NCBI GenBank assembly: GCA_020436865.1
Contig: JAGQXA010000847.1
Span: 1 to 8,228, forward strand
Direction of reading: 5' to 3'
Origin: Saprospiraceae bacterium
GTDB lineage: Bacteria; Bacteroidota; Bacteroidia; Chitinophagales; Saprospiraceae
Length of the DNA: 8,228 nucleotides
Below, one piece after another: positions 1 through 7,759 of the stretch. Position numbers and translations under genes: made by a program. The notes below the pieces were generated by a model, which was not told the DNA's origin, searched no databases, and saw only the letters and a list, made by a program, of their open reading frames with translations. How positions within the stretch are numbered: position 1 is the stretch's first letter; each line of letters begins with the position of its first letter.

Positions 1-1
1 A

Positions 2-973
2 AGCGGACCGGTCACCCTGGGCACCACGACCGGCACGGCCGGCAGTTGGACGAAGGCTTGTTTTTTTGGATGGACGGCCCCTCCGGGCGTTACGTCGGGC
101 ATGCTGCGCATCGTGCAGGTAAATAGTGTCAGTTTTAACGACTACGGGATCGACAACATCCAGTTCGGTTCGTGCTGCAGCTCGACTAATCTGCTGGAGA
201 ATCCGGGCTTTGAAGCCGGCAATACCGGATTCATTTCCAGTTTGCCTTTCAACTGCACTTGTGCGGCCGGCAGTTACTGCGTGTCGCCGAATGCCCGCGA
301 CAAATGCACGAACTCCCTTTGGGAATCGATCACTGCGCCCGACGGTAGTTCGAACTTCCTGATCGTCGACGGAACCTTCTCGACCATCAATTTCATCGTT
401 TGGCAGCAGGACGTCAATGTCAGTCTGGGAGAACTATACGACTTCTGCTTCGACTTCTACCCAGACCTTTCCGGTGGAGGCGTAGTCGAACTGGCTGCCG
501 AGATCTTCGACGGTACGACCACTCACCAGCTCGGCACGACGGCCGGCTGTGCCGCAGACGCCTGGTGCCAGGTATGTTTCAATGACTGGCCGGCCACGGT
601 CAACGGCGTGGTGACCATCCGCCTGCTCCAGAACAACGACCCGCAATATGCCGATTTCGGGATCGACAATGTCGAGTTCGGCGGCTGCCTGACGACGACG
701 GACATCAGCGAAGTCCGCCTCCCGCAGATCTTCCCGCTGGAGGTGTACCCCAACCCCTTCACGCAGGAACTGACGGTGTCGCTGCAGTCTTTGCCGCTAC
801 AGGACATCAAGCTGACGGTAAGCGACCTTTGGGGCCGGGAGTTGACTCGCCAGGTCGTATCCGGCGGTTCGACGCACACGCTGGCCGTCGGCCAGTTGCC
901 TGCCGGTGTATACCTGGTCGCCGCTACCGACCGCGACGGGCGGATCTGGCGGAGTCGGGTGGTAAAGCAGTGA
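2..973 (+). CDS. Secreted multi-module protein with T9SS type A sorting domain (5' partial)
   Basis: The reading frame is open from the left edge (first full codon at 2), so the gene begins upstream and the internal ATG at 101 is not a credible start; 323 residues are visible before the TGA at 971-973. Visible residues 1-59 are the end of one jelly-roll module (ends YGIDNIQFGSCC). Residues 64-229 are a complete second module, opening with LLENPGFEAG, containing a Cys cluster (NCTCAAGSYC) and SSNFLIVDG, and closing with FGIDNVEFGGC. This pattern matches carbohydrate-binding-like beta-sandwich modules of secreted Bacteroidota proteins; disulfides are probable but inferred. Residues from about 246 to the end form a T9SS type A C-terminal domain (LEVYPNPF, then WGRELTR, then LPAGVYLV, ending in VVKQ). 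The product should therefore be exported by Sec and T9SS to the surface or medium. A catalytic domain could lie upstream; the visible part is only binding modules and sorting signal. Ligand unknown. Confidence 0.9.
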   Translation, partial: SGPVTLGTTTGTAGSWTKACFFGWTAPPGVTSGMLRIVQVNSVSFNDYGIDNIQFGSCCSSTNLLENPGFEAGNTGFISSLPFNCTCAAGSYCVSPNARDKCTNSLWESITAPDGSSNFLIVDGTFSTINFIVWQQDVNVSLGELYDFCFDFYPDLSGGGVVELAAEIFDGTTTHQLGTTAGCAADAWCQVCFNDWPATVNGVVTIRLLQNNDPQYADFGIDNVEFGGCLTTTDISEVRLPQIFPLEVYPNPFTQELTVSLQSLPLQDIKLTVSDLWGRELTRQVVSGGSTHTLAVGQLPAGVYLVAATDRDGRIWRSRVVKQ

Positions 974-985
974 CACAAGGCTGAT

Positions 986-999
986 CCAGCCCGGGCTGG
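986..999. other. GC-rich palindrome / possible hairpin after stop codon
   Basis: CCAGCCCGGGCTGG is a perfect 14-base palindrome 12 bases after the stop codon of the upstream gene. A second overlapping hairpin can form from GCCGC (999-1003) and GCGGC (1009-1013) with a 5-base loop. No T tract follows either, so this is not a canonical intrinsic terminator. It may stabilise or end the upstream transcript; that role is an inference. Confidence 0.35.
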
Positions 1000-1023
1000 C
1001 CGCCCGAAGCGGCGTCTCGATGC

Positions 1024-1162
1024 AAGTGATCCGATCAGTATACTGATCGGATCACTTAATTCGAAAATTTTTGCTAAACCACCACTGACAGTTTGCGGGG
1101 GATTTGGACATGGAGAATTTATCTAAAGATCAGTGTTGTATAAAATTATCCCTGAAAATCAA
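1024..1162. repeat. Palindrome-headed intergenic repeat element, copy 1
   Basis: The element begins with a 34-base perfect palindrome (1024-1057, half-site ending GATCCGATCAGTA at the centre between 1040 and 1041). It then continues into sequence that aligns without a gap to 7813-7950 at a constant offset of 6788 bases. Positions 1025-1068 (44 bases) are identical between copies, 1081-1093 (13 bases, ACCACTGACAGTT) are identical, TTTGGAC at 1103-1109 is identical, and a last conserved block is TGAAAATCA at 1153-1161. By hand count about 100 of 138 positions match. As RNA the palindrome would fold into a roughly 15-bp stem with a tiny loop, with a T run at 1068-1072 about ten bases beyond it, so it could contribute to ending the upstream transcript. 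The class (REP-like, MITE-like, protein-binding site or RNA) is not recognised. Confidence 0.8.
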
Positions 1163-1300
1163 TTCGTTACAGAATTCGGTCGGACGAAATTAATGCGAAG
1201 CCATCAGCGGGACTGCTGCCAGCCAGCCTTCCTTGCTTAATACTCAGTTAACCTGCTACCCCCTCCCTTAACACAAATTTCAAAATCCTTTAAATTTCAG

Positions 1301-1334
1301 TTTCTGCCCATCAAGGATCGCCGGAATAACTTTG
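1301..1334 (+). promoter_or_regulatory. Putative Bacteroidota-type promoter of the giant T9SS gene
   Basis: TAACTTTG at 1327-1334 fits the Bacteroidota primary-sigma -7 consensus TAnnTTTG exactly. An imperfect -33 element (TTTCTG from 1301, against consensus TTTG) lies 22 bases upstream, slightly further than usual. Transcription would then begin a few bases after 1334, leaving an AT-rich leader of about 30 bases before the ATG at 1374. This site overlaps the TTG at 1332, which argues against that TTG as a start codon. The consensus is established for Bacteroidota; use of this copy is inferred from position only. Confidence 0.45.
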
Positions 1335-1373
1335 GCTGTTCACAATTTTTTCTTGCCAAATCTATTCCGACGT

Positions 1374-4300
1374 ATGTCAAGACGAGTTACACTTCTCACC
1401 TTCCTGTTTATTCTGACAGGGTTGGCCGCCTTTGGCCAGTTGCCCCGCAACGGCTTCGAAGGCGACATTACCGACACCTGGAGTTACACCGCGGATCCCG
1501 CCGGCTATAACTTGGCGGCCGAGGATGATATCTGGGACGATACCACCGCTGTTTCCGTAATGGACCCTTCTGCCGGCAGCCGGTTCTGGTTCATGCGCGA
1601 CCTCGACAACCCCAACGGCGGCGGCGATTTCTTTCACACCCTGACGTTCGACGCGGTCGACATCTCCGGCACCGATGCCGGATTGGTCAGTTTCGGCTGG
1701 AACACCTTCGAATACGAAGACACCGACAGTATCGGGTACCTGGTCGCCTTCGACGACGGGGCCGACTGGAACATGGCTAACTATGTCGACCTGAACCGCA
1801 ACAGTGGCTCCTGGCAGTTCGAGCAAATTCCCATTCCGCCGGGTAGCCAGTTTGTGAGGCTCCGCCTGATGGCCAAGCAGAATGGGAATGGCGATTACGC
1901 CGGCTTCGACGAAGTACAGATCGAAGAGGGTTCCGCGCCGGCCATCATCGAGTTTGCCAGTGGGCTGCAACAAGTCCATGAAGATGCCGGAACCGCGATC
2001 GTAGAACTGAACATCTCGAATCTTGGGGCCTTGCCCTCTTCGGTAAAGGTCTCCGTAAATGGCTTTTCATCGGCTGTCAATGGCACGGACTACGACTTTT
2101 CGGAATCCATCTATACCTTCGACGGCTCATCGGATCCCATCTCAGTGGAAATACCGATCCTCGACGATCTGCTCGACGATGCCGGCCGGTACCTGATTCT
2201 GCAGTTGTCGGATTTCGACAATGCCGAACCCGGCGCCATCCTCGAGCACATGATCCTGATCAGCGACAACGATATCAAGGGACCGGCGCCGCTAGCGAAC
2301 CCTTTCGTCAAAATGCGCCACCTCGGCAGTTTCCCCGGTAGCCCGAACGGCGGCTCGGCAGAGATCTCCGCCTATGATCCGGCCACGAAACGCCTGTTCA
2401 TCACCAACATCAACAACAACACCCTCGACATCCTCGACCTGACCGATCCGGTGGCCGCCGAGTTCGTTACCAGCATCGATATAAGCGTCTTCGGTAGCGG
2501 GATCAACTCCGTAGCAGTGAAGAATGGCGTGGTAGCCTGCGCGGTGGATGCCGCCAACCCAACCGATGACGGCAAAGTGGTCTTCTTCGGCACAGACGGG
2601 GGTTTTCTCAACGAGGTGACGGTAGGCGCCTTACCCGACATGGTCATTTTCACTAATGAAGGCGACCGTGTTCTGACGGCTAACGAAGGAGAACCCAACG
2701 ACGACTACGACGTAGATCCGCTCGGCTCCGTGAGTGTCATTGACCTGACGCCTGGCGTTGCCGATCTCACCAACGCCAATGTCACAACCCTTACCTTCGA
2801 AAGCTTCGATGCGGAAATAGCAAGCCTGATGGCGGCCGGCGTGCGCATCTTCGGTCCCAACGCCACCGTCGGTACCGACCTGGAGCCTGAATACATCTGT
2901 GTGAGCCCCGACGACAAAACCGCCCTGGTTACCCTGCAGGAAGCCAATGCCGTGGCGGTAGTTGACTTGGAAATCCTGCAGATCACTGCCATCAACCCGC
3001 TCGGCACGAAAGATCACTCGGTTCTCGCCAACGCGCTCGACGCCTCCAATGACGCCCCCGACCTCTTCTTCGCCAACTGGCCGGTGAAAGGCTATTATAT
3101 GCCCGACGCCATCGAATGCTTTGAAGTAGGCGGCATCACCTACGCCATCACTGCCAACGAGGGCGACACGCGCGACTACGACGGCTACAGCGAGGAAGAA
3201 CGGGTGGCCGACATCGCTCTCGACCCCATCGCTTTTCCCGATGCAGCTTATTTGCAGAAAGACGAATTACTGGGCCGTCTGCTCATTACTACTGCTTTCG
3301 GCGACACTGATGGCGACGGCGATTTCGACGAACTGTACAGCATCGGCGGCCGCTCTTTCTCCATCTGGAACACTGCCACCGGAGAACTCGTATGGGACAG
3401 CGGCGACCAACTGGAGCGCATCACCGCAGAAGACCCCATCTGGAGCTTTGCCTTCAATTCCAGCAACGGCAACAATCCCGGCTTCAAGAACCGCAGCGAC
3501 GATAAGGGTCCTGAGCCCGAGTCAGTGGTAGTGGTGGAAATCGAAGGCCGTTGGTTTGCCTTCATCGGCCTGGAACGCATCGGCGGCGTGATGCTCTACG
3601 AGGTGACCGATCCGACCAACCCCGTCTTCGTGCAATACCTGAACACGCGCAACCCGGCCGGCGGCGGTGACCTGGGCCCGGAAGGTCTGATCTTCATCAA
3701 GAAAGAAGATAGCCCCAACGGCCGTAACCTGCTGGTGGTCAGTAACGAAGTGAGCGGCACGGTCAGTATTTTTCAGATCGACCTCGACCGCTCAAATGGC
3801 GGCGAGATCAGCCTCGACGTATACGACTACACACCCAACGGCACGATCGTCGACTACCAGGGAGAAACGATCTTCGACGGTGGGATCAGCGGCCTGCACT
3901 ACATCCCCGGCACCGAACTGGAGTTCTATGCCGTGAGCGATCGCGGTCCGAACGCCGATGCCTCGGCCCATCCGAACGCCGGCGGCGCTACCCTCGTTTT
4001 CCCGGCGCCCGACTACGCCCCGCTCATTACCCGTTTCAAAGCCGAGAACGGCGCCTGGACGGTGCAGGACATCGATCCGATCCTACGGCCCGACGGCACG
4101 CCGATCAGCGGCCTGCCCCTGCCCGCCAACGCCGGCGCTACCGGCGAAACGGCCTGGGCTGACACGACGCCTGTCGTGCTGAACCCCGACATTTGGGGAA
4201 TGGATTCTGAGGGGATCGTAGAAGATAGCGAAGGCAATCTCTGGCTTTGTGATGAATACGGTTCGTCCGTCTGGTATCTCGACGGCGCGACCTATCAGGT

Positions 4301-7300
4301 CATCAAGCGTTACACCCCATTCCCGACGGAAGCCGAAGATGCGGCCCTGCCGACCGACATCGGCAAACGCCGCCCGAACCGGGGTTTCGAAGGCGTGGCC
4401 GTGACTCCCAACGGCAAGGTGTATGCCATCCTGCAGGACCCTGCCAACAACCCCGACGCTACTACCAGCTTCAACAGCCGCCTGACCCGCATGGTCGAGA
4501 TCGATCCGGCGACCGACGAAGTGAAGACCTATGTGTATGAAATGAACGACGATTTCGGTCAGATCCGCAAGCGCGACTGGAAAGTGGGCGACCTCGTGGC
4601 TGTTAACGACCATGAATTTCTCCTTCTGGAACACGCCGAGCGTAACGGCTGGAATGTCAAGAATATTTACAAGATCGACATCTCCGACGCCACGCCCATC
4701 GATACGTTCGCATTCGGCGGCCAAACCCTGGAGCAACTGGGCGATGCAGCTACCCTGTCTACCTTCGAAGCGCAAGCGGTGGAAAAGGAATTCTTCTTCG
4801 ACCTGCTCGAAGCCGGCTGGGATCTGACGCACGATAAGCCGGAAGGCCTCACCATCGTCAACGACTCCACTATCGCCGTGGTCAACGACAACGACTTCGG
4901 CATCGATTCGCCGGCCGGTGATGGCTCCTTAGTCTTTACCGGAAAATCGACCCGCCTGTACGTATACGGCCTGCCGGAAAAACTCGACATCCGGCCGCTG
5001 GTCACCTTCGCCGAAGAGGTGATTGCCGTCACGGAAAATGACGGCGACGTTAACGTGGGCCTCGAAGTGAGCGAAGGCAGCCGCTTCGGAGGTTTGGTAA
5101 CGGTCAGTTTGGTAGATGCTTCCACCGCCGTAGGTGCCGACGACTACATACTTGGCACGACGACCTTTGACATTCCGCCCTTCACCGCCGGCGACCTCAA
5201 CCTGACGGTCAACTTCCCGGACAACGGCAACCTCACCGGCGGCAAGTACCTCATCCTGAAGATCGACGAGGCGTCGAACGCCCGCATCGAAGAAGGCGAG
5301 CTAATCGCGTTGATCAACGATAACGACCTCGAAGCGCCTACGGCCCAAGCCGACCCCTACGTGGAAATGGCCCACCTCGGCAGTTTCCCCGGCAGTCCAA
5401 ACGGCGGCTCGGCGGAGATTTCCGCCTACGATCCGATTTCGCAACGGCTGTTCGTCACCAACATCAACAATAATACCCTCGATATCCTCGACCTTTCCGA
5501 TCCCGCAGCGGGCGCCTACCTCGAAAGCGTAGACATGTCGATCTTCGGCGGCGGGATCAATTCCGTAGCCGTGAAGAATGGGGTGGTGGCGGCTGCTGTT
5601 CAAGGAAATGCAACGGACGCGCCCGGCAGGGTCGTTTTCTTCGATGCCGACGGCACCTTTATCAATGATGTAGCGGTCGGCGTGCTGCCCGACATGGTCA
5701 TCTTCACCAATGACGGTACGAAGGCCCTCACAGCTAACGAAGGCGAGCCCAGCGACGACTATACCGTCGACCCTGTCGGCTCCGTTAGTGTGATCGATCT
5801 GACGCCCGGCATCGCCAACCTGACCAATGCCGACGTGACTACCCTGGGCTTCGAAGCTTTCGACAGCCAGATTGCCGACCTTCAGAATGCCGGCGTACGC
5901 ATTTTTGGTCCGAATGCAAGTGTGTCCCAAGACGTTGAGCCGGAATACATTTGCGTGAGCGCTGATGATCAAACCGCGCTGGTGACCTTACAGGAAGCCA
6001 ACGCCCTGGCCGTGGTCGATCTGACCACCTTGACGATCTCGGAGATCCGCCCGCTCGGCACCAAAAACCTCTCGCAGGTCGCCAACGTGCAAGATGTTTC
6101 CGATCGTTCGCCCGATATTTTTTTCGCCAGCTGGCCAGTGAAGAGCTTCTACCTGCCCGACGCCATCGAGTGCTTCGAGGCCGGTGGTGTAACCTACGCC
6201 ATCACTGCCAATGAGGGCGATACCCGCGACTACGACGGTTATAGCGAAGAGGAAAGGGTAAAGGATCTCGTGCTCGATCCGATGGCCTTCCCGCATGCAG
6301 AATACCTTCAGAAGGACGCCCTGCTGGGCCGCATGCTTAGCACAAGCGCGCAGGGTGACCTCGATGGCGACGGCGACCACGATGAGATCTATGGCATAGG
6401 CGGGCGCTCGTTCACCATCTGGAACGTAGCTACCGGCGAGGTCGTCTTCGACAGCGGCGACGACCTGGAACAGATCGTGGCCAACGATCCCACCTGGGCC
6501 CCGCTGTTCAACGCCAGCAACAGCAACGACGATTTCAAAAACCGCAGCGACGACAAAGGGCCCGAGCCCGAATCGGTAATCGTTGCCGAACTCGACGGAC
6601 GCATCTACGCTTTCATCGGTCTGGAACGGATCGGAGGTGTGATGCTGTATGACCTGACTGACCCAACTGCTCCTAAGTTCGTACAATATCTCAATACCCG
6701 TGACGGCATGGGCGGCGGCGATCTGGGTCCGGAGGGCCTGATCTTCATTCCGCACACCGATAGCCCGAACGGCAAGAACCTCGTGGTGGTTTCCAACGAG
6801 GTCAGCGGCACGGTGGGAGTTTTCGAACTCAACCTGAACTGCCAGCTCAGCCTGGGCGATGATTTGGCAATCTGTGTGGGCGACACGGCGACCTTCATGG
6901 CGCCCGCCGGTTACGCTACCTTTGAGTGGTCGAACGACAGTACGAACGTCAGCATCGACGTGACAGAGGCCGGCATGTACTCGGTCATTGCTTCGACCCT
7001 CGCCGGCTGCGTGGCAACCGATACAGCTACGCTCGTCTTGAACGATCTGCCGCTGGTCGACCTGGGAGAGGACGTCGCTATTTGCGAAGGCGAAACGACC
7101 ACGGTCGATGCCGGCGAAGGGTTCACCGCCTACGAGTGGAGCACCAGCGAAACCTCACAGACTCTGGAAGTCGGCCTCGCCGGCACGTATTCCGTACTGG
7201 TTACCGATGCCAATGGCTGCCAGAACGGCGATACAGTAGCGGTAGCCGTTAACCCGCTGCCTGTGGTCGATCTGGGTCCGGATACGGTGGTCATCGCCCC

Positions 7301-7739
7301 GGCCGCTTATGTGCTCGATGCCGGAAGCGGTTTTACCTCCTACTTCTGGAGCGACGGTTCCACCGAGCAGACGCTGGTGGTTTTGGAAACGGGCACGTAC
7401 TCGGTCACTGTAGTCGACGCCAATGGCTGCGAAAACACCGACGAAGTGATCGTCACCATCACCACCTCGACTAAGGAGGTCGCCCTTGCCGGTCGAGTGA
7501 CCCTCTTCCCGAATCCGGCTTCCGGATGGGTAAGCCTGTCGTTTAGCGCTTTCGAACCGGGCGCCTACACGGCCACTCTGTACGATCTGATCGGCCGGGC
7601 AGTGGCAGTGCGGCAAGTAGATATCCATTCCAGTGAACAAACGGCGGAAATGGATCTGTCCATGTTGCCGGGTGGCAGCTACTTCGTGAAGATCGCTTCC
7701 GAAAAGGGCATACTGGTCAAGCAGCTCATCGTAGAATAA
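1374..7739 (+). CDS. Giant secreted protein: two choice-of-anchor I propellers around a phytase-like esterase domain, with T9SS sorting domain
   Basis: The protein has 2121 residues from the ATG at 1374. The frame extends to a TTG at 1332, but the ATG gives a classic signal peptide (MSRRVTLLTFLFILTGLAAF, cleavage near AFGQ) and the TTG overlaps a promoter motif. Domains by eye: jelly-roll-like N-terminal domain about 23-186; Calx-beta 188-302; choice-of-anchor I propeller 305-803; esterase-like phytase-family domain about 806-1208, with DSEGI at 944-948 and DEYG at 960-963; Calx-beta 1209-1322; second choice-of-anchor I 1323-1820; three Ig-like repeats 1823-2033; T9SS type A domain 2042-2121 (VTLFPNP, LPGGSYFVK, ending LIVE). 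Each propeller carries LTANEGEP, ITANEGDTRDYDG and a DGDGD loop. Choice-of-anchor I is the domain of MSP130-type mesenchyme glycoproteins and bacterial homologues; its biochemistry is poorly known. Export by Sec then T9SS is expected, with surface attachment or release. Calcium binding and phosphoester or ester hydrolysis are inferences. The gene seems monocistronic, with its own promoter and terminator. Confidence 0.93.
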   Translation: MSRRVTLLTFLFILTGLAAFGQLPRNGFEGDITDTWSYTADPAGYNLAAEDDIWDDTTAVSVMDPSAGSRFWFMRDLDNPNGGGDFFHTLTFDAVDISGTDAGLVSFGWNTFEYEDTDSIGYLVAFDDGADWNMANYVDLNRNSGSWQFEQIPIPPGSQFVRLRLMAKQNGNGDYAGFDEVQIEEGSAPAIIEFASGLQQVHEDAGTAIVELNISNLGALPSSVKVSVNGFSSAVNGTDYDFSESIYTFDGSSDPISVEIPILDDLLDDAGRYLILQLSDFDNAEPGAILEHMILISDNDIKGPAPLANPFVKMRHLGSFPGSPNGGSAEISAYDPATKRLFITNINNNTLDILDLTDPVAAEFVTSIDISVFGSGINSVAVKNGVVACAVDAANPTDDGKVVFFGTDGGFLNEVTVGALPDMVIFTNEGDRVLTANEGEPNDDYDVDPLGSVSVIDLTPGVADLTNANVTTLTFESFDAEIASLMAAGVRIFGPNATVGTDLEPEYICVSPDDKTALVTLQEANAVAVVDLEILQITAINPLGTKDHSVLANALDASNDAPDLFFANWPVKGYYMPDAIECFEVGGITYAITANEGDTRDYDGYSEEERVADIALDPIAFPDAAYLQKDELLGRLLITTAFGDTDGDGDFDELYSIGGRSFSIWNTATGELVWDSGDQLERITAEDPIWSFAFNSSNGNNPGFKNRSDDKGPEPESVVVVEIEGRWFAFIGLERIGGVMLYEVTDPTNPVFVQYLNTRNPAGGGDLGPEGLIFIKKEDSPNGRNLLVVSNEVSGTVSIFQIDLDRSNGGEISLDVYDYTPNGTIVDYQGETIFDGGISGLHYIPGTELEFYAVSDRGPNADASAHPNAGGATLVFPAPDYAPLITRFKAENGAWTVQDIDPILRPDGTPISGLPLPANAGATGETAWADTTPVVLNPDIWGMDSEGIVEDSEGNLWLCDEYGSSVWYLDGATYQVIKRYTPFPTEAEDAALPTDIGKRRPNRGFEGVAVTPNGKVYAILQDPANNPDATTSFNSRLTRMVEIDPATDEVKTYVYEMNDDFGQIRKRDWKVGDLVAVNDHEFLLLEHAERNGWNVKNIYKIDISDATPIDTFAFGGQTLEQLGDAATLSTFEAQAVEKEFFFDLLEAGWDLTHDKPEGLTIVNDSTIAVVNDNDFGIDSPAGDGSLVFTGKSTRLYVYGLPEKLDIRPLVTFAEEVIAVTENDGDVNVGLEVSEGSRFGGLVTVSLVDASTAVGADDYILGTTTFDIPPFTAGDLNLTVNFPDNGNLTGGKYLILKIDEASNARIEEGELIALINDNDLEAPTAQADPYVEMAHLGSFPGSPNGGSAEISAYDPISQRLFVTNINNNTLDILDLSDPAAGAYLESVDMSIFGGGINSVAVKNGVVAAAVQGNATDAPGRVVFFDADGTFINDVAVGVLPDMVIFTNDGTKALTANEGEPSDDYTVDPVGSVSVIDLTPGIANLTNADVTTLGFEAFDSQIADLQNAGVRIFGPNASVSQDVEPEYICVSADDQTALVTLQEANALAVVDLTTLTISEIRPLGTKNLSQVANVQDVSDRSPDIFFASWPVKSFYLPDAIECFEAGGVTYAITANEGDTRDYDGYSEEERVKDLVLDPMAFPHAEYLQKDALLGRMLSTSAQGDLDGDGDHDEIYGIGGRSFTIWNVATGEVVFDSGDDLEQIVANDPTWAPLFNASNSNDDFKNRSDDKGPEPESVIVAELDGRIYAFIGLERIGGVMLYDLTDPTAPKFVQYLNTRDGMGGGDLGPEGLIFIPHTDSPNGKNLVVVSNEVSGTVGVFELNLNCQLSLGDDLAICVGDTATFMAPAGYATFEWSNDSTNVSIDVTEAGMYSVIASTLAGCVATDTATLVLNDLPLVDLGEDVAICEGETTTVDAGEGFTAYEWSTSETSQTLEVGLAGTYSVLVTDANGCQNGDTVAVAVNPLPVVDLGPDTVVIAPAAYVLDAGSGFTSYFWSDGSTEQTLVVLETGTYSVTVVDANGCENTDEVIVTITTSTKEVALAGRVTLFPNPASGWVSLSFSAFEPGAYTATLYDLIGRAVAVRQVDIHSSEQTAEMDLSMLPGGSYFVKIASEKGILVKQLIVE
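2286..3782 (+). repeat. Internal duplication, copy 1: choice-of-anchor I domain
   Basis: This segment encodes residues 305-803 of the giant protein. It aligns with residues 1323-1820 at a constant offset of 1018 residues (3054 bases) through landmarks such as LTANEGEP (434), ITANEGDTRDYDG (592) and DTDGDGD (644). The only length change I see is one codon near NSSNGNNPGFK. Protein identity looks to be around 70% by eye, and the DNA keeps exact stretches such as the 20 bases starting at 2319. Confidence 0.9.
5340..6836 (+). repeat. Internal duplication, copy 2: choice-of-anchor I domain
   Basis: This segment encodes residues 1323-1821 of the giant protein, the second propeller. The matching landmarks are LTANEGEP at 1452, ITANEGDTRDYDG at 1610 and DLDGDGDHDE at 1662. 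Differences from copy 1 are scattered substitutions, many conservative or synonymous, and one missing codon. Both copies keep every motif I can recognise, so neither looks degenerate. Confidence 0.9.
6840..7472 (+). repeat. Three tandem Ig-like (PKD-like) repeats
   Basis: Residues 1823-1890, 1891-1960 and 1961-2033 of the giant protein repeat the pattern VDLGxD, then ICxG, then FxxYxWSxxxxxQTLxV, then GTYSVxVTDANGC. These are the short Ig-like spacer domains that commonly precede T9SS sorting domains in Bacteroidota. The third repeat lacks the first cysteine (IAPAA instead of ICEGE) but retains the last. They probably act as a stalk between the propellers and the anchoring end. Confidence 0.85.
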
Positions 7740-7759
7740 TCAGATGCTCCGCAAGTATG

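Larger units (their letters stand above)
974..1331. other. Intergenic region: GC hairpin, palindromic element copy 1, promoter
   Basis: This 358-base gap separates two co-oriented genes and has no credible coding frame. From left to right it holds a short GC-rich palindrome (986-999), the repeated element that starts with a perfect palindrome (1024-1162), an AT-richer stretch of about 140 bases in which I see nothing specific beyond A/T tracts, and a Bacteroidota-like promoter motif at its right end. The length and the internal promoter argue that the two flanking T9SS cargo genes are transcribed separately. Confidence 0.7.

Noticed and set aside
101..103. ATG at 101 as the start of the first gene
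   Set aside because: The frame is open upstream to the window edge and encodes the rest of a jelly-roll module homologous to the following one, so the gene begins outside the window.
523..978. 151-codon minus-strand frame over the first gene
   Set aside because: The plus strand here encodes clear jelly-roll and T9SS domains; the antisense translation matches nothing recognisable.
1024..1057. Palindrome copy 1 as a canonical intrinsic terminator
   Set aside because: The T run is about ten bases beyond the stem, and the second copy follows an already complete terminator, so termination is not its evident main role.
4083..4832. 249-codon open frame on the minus strand inside the giant gene
   Set aside because: It lies antisense to the phytase-like domain, has no recognisable domain and is explained by GC-rich codon usage of the plus-strand gene.
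5988..6755. 255-codon open frame on the minus strand inside the second propeller
   Set aside because: It is antisense to a strongly conserved coding region. The matching antisense position in the first propeller does not hold the same open frame at full length, and the translation is low complexity.
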